NCBI GenBank assembly: GCA_025200525.1 | Contig: CM045770.1 | Coordinates: 125,589,429 to 125,653,428, forward strand | Origin: Camellia lanceoleosa | Taxonomy: Eukaryota; Streptophyta; Magnoliopsida; Ericales; Theaceae | Reading direction: 5' to 3' | DNA: 64,000 nucleotides | In this document: positions 55,951 to 64,000 of the stretch, piece by piece | Layout: every line of letters starts with the position of its first letter | Numbering within the stretch: the first letter of the stretch is position 1 | The notes under the pieces: model-generated | Seen by the model: the letters and a program-made list of their open reading frames with translations, nothing else | Database searches by the model: none | Told to the model about the DNA's origin: nothing | Translations under genes and position numbers: made by a program

Positions 55951-56928
55951 ACTCTCAGAAAGTCCCCAAGGTGGTTCAGAAGTGTCACAGAAGTTAGCAC
56001 AGTTTCCAGAGGTACAGAGTAGTGTAAACAGAGGCAGCATGAGCATGGCGATAGATTTCCGAGCGGAACCGAGCATGCATGCATTTGTCCCTCTTCCCGA
56101 GGCCTCTTTACTGCTTTAGTAGCTTAATTAATTTGTTTAATTAGTTAAGTGATTTTGTAATTAATTAATTAGCTTGTTAGTTAGTTGATTTGTATTATTC
56201 TTTCAGTCCCTCTGTCAAAAGGGCGCAATTGTGTAATAAGCGTGCGTATGTGTGATGCATGTCTTCCAACCTCCACTTTTTTCTCCCTTTTACTTAACCG
56301 TTTACAATGGTTAGTTTTAGGTCATGTTTCAATTAGCATCCTTATGCTATACATGTTTGCACCATTCATCTGTATTGCATGCACCGGGCTCGGCGCATCA
56401 TACTAACTGCATTGTATTTCAAATTCTAAGTTGAATACATGTATCGAATTGTCGCATCTCACATGCCATTTTAGACTAGCCGAGCCCATTCTAGTTGCAT
56501 TTTGTATGTGATGCATTAGCCATCTTAACATGGACTTGGATCATACATTTGATTACTAACATGTTCTTTGTTTTAGCTTGGAGTACACTGTGAGTATTTA
56601 TGCTTTAGCATCTTACATATATGTAAGTGTTACCATGACAGTATGCTTGCCATGAGGCTAAGTGCTCATATGATATAACTACCTGAATCCCTGTGGGTGA
56701 AGGTTGGATTACTTGGATTGGGACAATTCATTGAAATCTGCATTTTAGCCTACTTGCAAGTAGCAAACTTCAAACCATTTCCAAACAAACAGATATGCGT
56801 TGCTTTGTTTCAAATTAGGCGATCTAGTCTATACTTGTGTGTTGTACGCATCACATAGTAATTCTAGCTAATTAACCGGAATAAGAACGCATGTGTTTTC
56901 AAAAACGAGATATCATACTTAGTACAGG

Positions 56929-56944
56929 CCGATCTTTGGATCGG
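56929..56944 (+). other. conserved small hairpin near the 3' end of LTR D
   Basis: CCGATC-TTTG-GATCGG, 370 bp before the LTR end. The stem is identical to that in E although the loop differs. Confidence 0.75.
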
Positions 56945-57304
56945 GTGAGCGGGGGTGCTCATAGATGACCTTCCCCAATCGTACCCAAGTTCCCGAGCCG
57001 AGGCAACTTTGGTGATGACGGACACGTGGCCTTAGGCAACGAGTTAGGGTTTCCTAAATTTCCCCAAAATAAAATATTTAGGTGGCGACTCTGTATCTAG
57101 CAAAGCAGTCCATGTTTGGCACTTCTTTATAAAAATCAATTTTCCAAAACGATTTGCCGGATTTGGACTCTTTGGTGATTTATCAGTCTCACATCACACA
57201 TTGTAAGATTAGATTCAGAACCGTGACATTTGAGTCCGAACTGTAGTATGCTAGAGAACAAAACGAGGTTCCCTCGGGAGTTCTCCGGGCGCATCTACAA
57301 CAAG

Positions 57305-57800
57305 TCGTGAGTACCCTCAGTGTAAAGTGCAATCTCCATATTAGTTAACTGTCCACTATAATAGCCCAGTATAACTCATAATAACACCCAACATATACAG
57401 AAAAACTAACCTGTTGTAGCCAAGATTCTTAAATTTTTTTATTATTATTATTTTTTTATGATTGTGCAATGTCCTGATCCATTAAGCTTTCTAATCAACC
57501 CATGTAGCAAGTTTTGGGCCAATGACTCTGAAACCAGATGGTTTTAGGGCATTAGGTGTAGAGACGCCCTTACAGGCTTAATAACTCGAGTTGAAAAGGC
57601 TACGAATCCGAACTAGTCATTCTTCTTATTTTTCCTTAACTGTGCAATATCCAAGTCCCTTAAGCTTTCTAATTAACCCATGTAGCAAGTTTTGGGCCAA
57701 TGACTCCCAAACCAGACGGTTTTAGGGCATTAGGTGTAGAGACATCCCTACAGGCTTAATAACTCGAGTTAAAAAGGCTACGAACCCAAACTAATCAAGT

Positions 57801-57834
<34 letters not shown>

Positions 57835-58409
57835 ATCTTGGCTCCTCATTTATTCTTTTCTGCAACTCTAGCTATTATCAATGATGTACACCAGGGATTA
57901 TAATAAAAAGATCACTGCTATGATAGTTTGTTCATGTGACTTAAGGCATACTCATGACAAGTGTACTAATACCACAAACACAGACAACTCTCCTCGTGCA
58001 AACATCGCATGCAAGTATCTACCCAATAAACCCTTTTCATACAAGTCTACTATGCTCTCCAATTAACATATGCAAATATCATCACCCTACTAGCAAAAAG
58101 TCACATCAAGTGAAGTAATGCAATCAAGTGAAACAGGTACAAGCATGAATTATGAGCCAAATAGAAATGTACAAAAGAAAATATAACCCTCATCCCCCAA
58201 CTTGAATATGACATTGTCCTCAATGGAAAAGTAAAGAGAAATGAGAGAATATTACCAAAATTGTAGGTGCACATCCAGGTAGGCAGAGAGTAATATATAC
58301 ACACTTCACACTTTTTTTCTTTTCTTTTCTTTTTTTCTTTTTTTGAAGAAAAGAAAGAACTAAAAAGAAAAATAAAAATAAAAGAGACAAAGCAATATAC
58401 AGGCGGGTA
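57305..58409 (-). mobile_element. 3' untranslated internal region of the Athila element, proximal part
   Basis: Between solo LTR D and the env-position ORF. Contains the tandem duplication bounded by inverted repeats (57418-57843) and poly-T/CT stretches near 58310-58340. No coding sequence seen. Confidence 0.7.
57418..57843. repeat. 178-bp tandem duplication enclosed by a 16-bp perfect inverted repeat
   Basis: AGCCAAGATTCTTAAA (57418-57433) and its exact complement (57828-57843) bound two tandem units beginning TGTGCAAT at 57463 and 57641. Each unit has TAGCAAGTTTTGGGCCAATG and TTAGGGCATTAGGTGTAGAG. Poly-T tracts adjoin both inverted repeats. No TSD seen. Confidence 0.8.
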
Positions 58410-59696
58410 CTACGAGGAAGTCGGTGGTGGTGGTGGTGGGAAATGATGGGCGAACAAGGCTTGCATCAAAGAGCATGTCTCAAAGGCGTCATCCTGAACC
58501 CGTTGCTGGTGGGCGAGCAGCTGGTCGAAGGTCGCCCGAGAATAGTCGCGATACGCCTGAAAATCCGTGCGCAACTCCATGAGACTCTGGTGATGATCAT
58601 GAAGAGTATTGTGGACCTGATCCATAGAGTGCTGAAGGTGTAAGTACTCCTCGCGAGTCATGTAGGGTGGGTCCCGTTGGGAAGGCACGGGGGGATCAGG
58701 ATGAGGTGGGTGGTCGTGTACGGGGTCCTGGGCCTCATCAACTAGGGCACCAACCGGCTGCGGGATGCGAGATATGCTATGCTGCCATTCCCGTTGGCCA
58801 AAAGTTGGATACCCTCTATCAATCTCCTCATCCTCAACAATGGGGAGGTGGTTCAGCTCAAACACAAGTGTCAACAAATTGGCAAATGGTAGTGGCCAAG
58901 TCAAGTTCTGCATAAGATTAGGCTGAACTGCCTCCCGTAGAAATTTCCGCAAATACATCCAGATGGTATGCACAAACGGGACTTGATAGCCATACTGATA
59001 CCCGTGTAAGACCCGAACAAACTCCAAACGTCGCTTAGCTCAATGCCCAAGTGGAAGGACATTCTTATGGACCACGGAATCAAGGAATAGCAAGCGGCTA
59101 GGCAGCTTGCTCCACCACAAGCATGTGAAACTGGGGTCACTGTGGGCCCCCGGGAAGTATTGTTGGATGAGGCTATGTATGGGCTGTCAATCCTCAACTG
59201 CCGGGAAGGGCTGATATTCAGGTTTGGCGAAAAACCCTAACACGGTGGCAATCATGGATGAGGTGATGTGGATAGGATGATCATCAATGGTAGAGAGCAG
59301 TCCATCCTTGGTGGGTGACTCATATAGGTTCTGGTAGAAGAGTCGTACCAGACGAGGATAAGTGGGCGTTATCACAGTGCAAGCGCCCAACTGCTGCCTG
59401 AGTCGGAGCTGCTCAACGGCCCAAGTAGTGTCCTCGTCACGCTGGAAAAATTGCATTTTGAACTACATGAGCTTGTGAAGAGGGCGTAAAGCCCACTCCG
59501 GCCGTGGCAAGTCACCCGGTGGTGGTGGCGAGGATGGTGGTGATGGTGGTGGGGGTGGCGCCGAAAAGGAGGAACCCCTGGCCTTTTTGGAGGCCCGAGC
59601 AAATATACGTCGACTCATATCCTGCACACACCAAAAGCAAATAGACACAAACCCGTGGAACCAATCATGAGAATAAAATAAAATATGAAAGCACAA
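58410..59696 (-). pseudogene. env-position ORF of the Athila element (plant-transposon protein)
   Basis: One reading frame of about 429 codons from the ATG at 59696 (MSRRIFARASKKARGSS), with a proline-rich N-terminus, a globular middle (LRLRQQLGACTVITPTYPRL, then DDHPIHITSSMIATVLGF) and a Gln/His-rich, probably coiled-coil C-terminus ending in a proline run. It is the type of domain usually annotated as a putative plant transposon protein in Athila-like elements; its function is unknown. Three in-frame stops (about 59463, 59187 and 59044) but no frameshift. I see no convincing transmembrane segment, so an envelope role is doubtful. Confidence 0.75.
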
Positions 59697-60298
59697 GTTT
59701 GCCCACTAATGTACCACATGCAATAGCCCTATTTTTTTTTTAATATATAAAAAAAATGAAATTAATTAAATAAATGAATAAAAATGACATTAAATTAAAT
59801 TAACTAAACTATAAAAGAAACTAAACTAAACTAAACTATAAAATAACTAAATTACAAACGAGACTAAAGTATAGAATAAAATAACCTAAACTAAACAGTT
59901 TTTTTTATAGAAAAAAAAAAGAAACTAAAATAAAAATTCAAAAAATAAAATAAAATAAAAACTAAACTACTGAATAATTAAATGGACAACTACATCAAAG
60001 AATTAAAAAAATAAAAATAATAAAAATAACAGCACTAACTAAACAAATAAAAACAAAAATAAAAATAAAACCAAAACAATCTAAAACTAATTAAACTAAC
60101 CAGAATCACTAACGAACAATTTAAACTAAATAAATAGAGGAAATAAAAATAAACTAAATTAGGATTATTATTAGCACCATTATTTCTGAGTTTTTTATTA
60201 TTATTATTATTCTTTGATGGCTTGGCCCGCACGTGCGCCATAGAAGGCCGCACGTGCGGTGCTCATCTTCCTCCTACGCAGAGTTTGGTTCTGTTTCT

Positions 60299-60329
<31 letters not shown>

Positions 60330-62447
60330 GAATGAATGAACAAACTAATAAACATGCATTCTACAACTAAAGGAACACAAATAAAATTAAAAAAAAAATA
60401 ACATAACAGAAAGAATGAACACTAAAAATAATAAAAAGAAGTAAATCACTTATGAACAAATTTATTTATGTTTATATATATATATATATATATGTATATT
60501 TTTATTTATTTTTTTTTTTTATTTTTTTTTGGATGAACTATAGATCAACAATACACAAAAACAAAAACTCTACAAATTAACTCCTACATCCACAAATCTA
60601 CATAAAAGAAAAAATTACCCTGAAAAAATGGAGAAAGAGAGAAAAAGAATGGAGGTTCGCCGGAAAAAATGGTGGTCGTCGGAGATTCGTCGGACGGAGA
60701 GGGAAGTGATGCTGGCGGTGAGATGATGGTGGTGAGGAAGAAGAAAGAAGAAAAAAAGGGAAGAAGAAGAAGAAGAAGAAGAAGAAAGAAGAAGAAGGTG
60801 GGTTTGTGGATTTTTGTGGGTTGTGGGGTTGGGAGAGGAGAGTGAGATAGATAAGGCAGGGAGAGAGAGTGAAATCTGAGAGTGAGAGTGATTGGGAGAG
60901 AGAGAGTGATACATAAAGTTGTTTTTTTTTTTTTCTTTTTGTACGAAAATAGAAAATAGAAAATAGAAATAAATAAATAAAACGAATTTTATATATATAT
61001 ATAATTATAAATAAAATAATTGTATACTTATTTATTTATATTTAAAATTTATTTATGTATTTATGTAAAATTTATTTACTTAAATAAAAAAATGAAATAA
61101 AAAAATAAGAAGAATAAAACAAAACAAATTTTTTCTATTTTATTTTTTTTTTATTTTTTATTTTTTTTATTTTTTATTTATTTATTTTTTTTTATTTTTT
61201 TTTTGAAAAATTTCCGCACCAACTTGCGCAACTGCTTATTAAGGAGTGTGCTAACTTCAGAACCACCCCATTTTCTGCACGTATGGGGCCTAGGCTGCAC
61301 GTGCGGCGATTTCACCCCCTCACGCAAATTTTTTTTTTTTTTTTTGAAAATCGTCGTCTCGCACGTGCAGGAGTCAAGCCGCACGTGCGGCTTGGTCAAC
61401 GCTTCAACCCCCGCACCTGCTTATTAAGCAGAGTGCAAACTTTGGTTCCCACATTTTGCCGCACATGCGTGAACAATTCCGCACGTGTGGGAAATTATTT
61501 TATTTTTTTTTTTTTTTCACAACAAGTACAACACAAATATATATATTTTTATTGTTTTTAAATAAGACAAAAATAAAGTTCTAAGCATTTGAACGTGGTT
61601 GAATACTTGATTTCCCATAAACCACAAAGCAGAAATCAAGGTCTTACCCAGGCTAGGGAAGGTCCCTTTCACCCACACGCATGCAATGACCTTTTTCTGC
61701 TACATTGCAACAGCATAGTTTAACAAAAACAAAAAGCACTCGCAAGCGTACATGCTTCAAGCAAATGGAAAACTAACTCCCAGCACCTAACAAAAGGCAC
61801 CAGAGTTATGCATAAAGTTGCCACTTCAGAATCCCCCAGGTAATAAAACCCAGTGTAGTTTATAGCCTTCGGGCTATTGCAACCCAAAGTATACTTAACT
61901 ACTTCTACCTTCAATTAACATCCGAAATAAATATAGCACATAAGAAGATAACGGAATGCCCACTAAAGGTATAATCTTCACGCGAAAATCACGAGTACTA
62001 CTTTTCTCCCTAACTGTGTTTGTAACTTTCCCTATTCTCCAACAGGGTAACAGACTAGGTTGATTCGGTATCCAGAATCGAGGCGCATAAAGCTACCTCA
62101 ACCTATGGGGCTGCCATACAGAGTTCAAGCCGAGGTAGTTTTGAAGCAATCTCCACACCCCTGGGTATTTAAACCAGACTCTAGTCTCGGAAATCCCAAA
62201 CCTTTGTGCTCTAGGCTTTGCCATTCGAACTCTAGTTTCCACCGTCTCAGTTGGTCTCCTAAGAACTCACTACAAACACAGTTAGGTGGCTATACCAGAC
62301 CGTCAGATGCCGTTCGGGCACGGCAAACACCAAAGGAATTACACCTTTAGAGGATTTAAAGTCTCCTAGACGCAAGTAAAGCATAATGAGAACAAAGAAA
62401 AATAGATAACATAGAAGGGAAAGAAAAGAGAATAAGAAATCAATCTG
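59697..62447 (-). mobile_element. non-coding spacer between pol and the env-position ORF of the Athila element
   Basis: 2.75 kb. Near 62440-61520 it is of ordinary composition without ORFs. 61500-60225 holds CACGTG doublets, poly-T runs and a 185-bp duplication. 60914-60615 is CT/GA-rich with a (GAA)n run (about 60757-60795). 60220-59700 is A-rich. Open frames here are low-complexity. It could contain a leader or internal promoter for the downstream ORF (inference). Confidence 0.6.
60230..61487 (-). repeat. four CACGTG palindrome doublets in the Athila spacer
   Basis: Cores start at 60230/60251, 61278 (CACGTA)/61298, 61362/61382 and 61462 (CACATG)/61482. Three pairs are exactly 20 bp apart and one is 21. 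Units are of the form CCGCACGTGCGG. A 185-bp duplication (GCTTATTAAG at 61234 and 61419) includes the second and fourth doublets. Confidence 0.85.
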
Positions 62448-63999
62448 TCAATCATAGTAAAATGGGTCCATCAAAGCAATGGACTCAATCATATCCCCAT
62501 TCCCAATCCCCTCTATATATGGTTTCAATCTTTGGCCATTCACTTTGAAAGTGTGGCCAGTCTTTGGAGCTCGCACCTCAACGGCGCCATGAATAAATGC
62601 CTCAACAACTACAAAGGAGCCATCCCATCTTGATCTTAGTTTACCCAGAAAGAGTCTCAATTTTGAATTAAAAAGCCACACTTTTTAGTCGGGTTCAAAG
62701 GATTTCCTATTGATGTGCTTGTCATGGAATTCTTTAGTCCGAGCTTTAAAAACTCTCGAACTCTCATATGCATCATTCCGGATTTCCTCCAACTCATTGA
62801 GTTACAATTTCCGGTTGAGCCCAGCCGCGGCCATATTAAAGTTAAACTTCTTTATGGCCCACAATGCTCGGTGCTCGAGTTCAACCGGGAGATGGCAAGC
62901 TTTTTCGAACACCGCTCTATATGGTGACATCTCAATGGGTGTCTCATAAGCAGTACGGTAAGCCCATAATGCATCAATTAACCGTTGTGACCAATCTTTC
63001 CTATCCGGTCTCACCGTTTTCTCAATTATGTGCTTTACCTCCCTATTTGAGACTTCCACTTGGCCACTAGTTTGAGGGTGGTATGGAGTGCCAACTTTAT
63101 GAGTAATAGAGTATTTCTTAACTACCGACTCAAAGAACCGGTTACAAAAATGTGTACCCTGATCACTTATTATGGCTCTAGGAAACCCAAAATGACTAAA
63201 GATGTTTTCATGCAAAAATTTGATTACCACTCTATGATCGTTTGTTCAGGTAGCTATTGCCTCCACCCACTTAGACACATAATCTACTGCCAAGAGAACG
63301 TACTCAAACACAAATGACGAAGGGAAATGGCCCATAAAATCAATCCCCCAAACATCAAATATTTCTACCACAAGAATAGGGGACATTGGCATCATGTCAC
63401 GCCGAGACATCGAACCCATTTGCTGACAGCGCAAACAAGTTCTACAAAATTGATGGGCATCTTTAAAAATTGTGGGCCAATAAAACCCACTCTGTAAAAT
63501 CTTGGCGGCTGTTTTATGCCCACTAAAATGACCGCCACATGCAGAAGAATGACAAAATGTAAGAATGCTATGCACCTCACTCTCCGGCACACACCGTCAG
63601 ATCACTTGGTCGGAGCAATATTTAAACAACTCCGGATCCTCCCAAAAGTGATACCTAACCTTCGAAAAGAATCGGTCTTTGTCTTGCTTAGACCAATTCT
63701 GCGGAATTTTCCCAATGGCCAAGTAATTCACAATATGTGCAAACCACGGTGGGCTCGCTTGTGACAGCTCAAAGAGTTGTTCGTCAGGAAACGAATCATG
63801 CAAAATAAGAGGGTCACTATTATACTCAACAAGGATTCGGGAGAGATGATTCGCCACTACATTCTCAGATCCCTTCTTATCTCGGATCTCTAGGTCAAAT
63901 TCCTGGAGCAACAAAATCCATCTAATTAACCTAGGTTTGGTCTCTTTCTTTAATAGTAAATACCGCAAAGCGGCATGATCAGTGAAGACTATGACCTTG
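62448..63999 (-). pseudogene. Athila pol: RNase H end and integrase
   Basis: A single minus-strand frame enters at the window edge with the RNase H end ([22 protein letters not shown] at about 63860). Integrase follows: HHCC finger (HSSACGGHFSGHKTA, CRTCLRCQQMG), catalytic Asp in WGIDFMG, Asp in IISDQGTHF, Glu in [12 protein letters not shown], and the C-terminal [12 protein letters not shown] module (about 62650-62590). Stops at about 63597, 63246, 62802 and 62682, all explicable as C-to-T changes (CGA to TGA, CAA to TAA), and no frameshift. The rest of pol is beyond 64000. Confidence 0.93.
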
Positions 64000-64000
64000 G

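Larger units (their letters stand above)
53109..57299 (+). mobile_element. solo LTR D, 4.2 kb, Tat/Ogre-like
   Basis: TSD ACAAG at 53104-53108 and 57300-57304. Ends TGTAGACACTCC...CATCTACA. Same layout as E: phased array in U3, TATA box TATAAAG (53590-53596), GCATGC-rich block, second phased array, conserved hairpin, AGGTGGCGACTCTG block. Inserted in the 3' untranslated part of the Athila element. No coding sequence. Confidence 0.88.
51620..64000 (-). mobile_element. Athila-type Ty3/Gypsy retrotransposon, running off the window
   Basis: Minus-strand element: integrase end of pol at the right edge, then a 2.7 kb spacer, an env-position ORF (58410-59696), 3' untranslated sequence, polypurine tract and 3' LTR (51620-52715). 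Solo LTR D is nested within. The extra ORF between pol and the 3' LTR, the IN motifs and the CCCTGTGGATCGATACC block in U5 are typical of the Athila/Tat branch. The 5' LTR, gag and most of pol lie beyond 64000. Confidence 0.88.

Noticed and set aside
58410..59696. Independent host gene
   Set aside because: Position between Athila pol and 3' LTR, and the plant-transposon-protein style, show that it belongs to the retrotransposon.
60615..60914. Ser/Leu-rich ORF upstream of the Athila third ORF
   Set aside because: Product of CT/GA-rich tracts and a (GAA)n run; no conserved motif.

Overview
This window looks like nuclear DNA from a flowering plant, probably a woody eudicot (the species cannot be read from the sequence). 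It is AT-rich and built almost entirely of nested transposable elements. I found no intact host protein gene, rRNA or tRNA gene. Labels A to J below are mine.

Layout. 1-1000 is the 3' part of a Gypsy-type LTR, and 1495-2187 is one terminus of a CACTA DNA transposon. 2188-13507 plus 45573-45860 hold broken pieces of an endogenous caulimovirid (plant pararetrovirus) that served as a landing site. It is cut by solo LTR F (3806-9987, itself carrying a Helitron at 6092-9809 with captured host exons), by solo LTR G (10277-12400) and by solo LTR H (13508-45572). H was in turn opened by solo LTR I (13886-16376), solo LTR J (16968-17780) and a large retrotransposon A (18070-44546, minus strand). A carries solo LTR B (21088-23952), a defective Copia element (24336-29014), and a 9.3 kb Tekay-type chromovirus (33659-42915) inside its 5' LTR. 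The target-site duplications (TSDs) close on each other level by level, so the order of insertion can be read directly: virus, then H, then A, then B/Copia/Tekay.

46095-51420 is an old Tat/Ogre-like LTR tail interrupted by a younger 4.2 kb solo LTR of the same clade (E, 46554-50782). 51620-64000 is a minus-strand Athila-type Gypsy element running off the window, with its 3' LTR, an env-position ORF and the integrase end of pol. A second 4.2 kb solo LTR (D, 53109-57299) sits inside it. Eight solo LTRs have recognisable TSDs, so LTR-LTR recombination has been frequent here.

Main observation. LTRs from at least three unrelated retrotransposon lineages carry short self-complementary decamers phased at 20 bp. 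The Tekay-like LTRs use a CTCGAG core, the Athila element a CACGTG core, and the Tat/Ogre-like solo LTRs a GCCGGC/GCCGATCGGC core. In the Tekay LTRs there are four doublets, each exactly 20 bp core to core, just upstream of a TATA-like box. I read the spacings by hand from the coordinates. They look like a shared promoter-proximal architecture. A second notable point is solo LTR B, which has an intronless fragment of a histidinol-phosphate aminotransferase gene inside the LTR itself.
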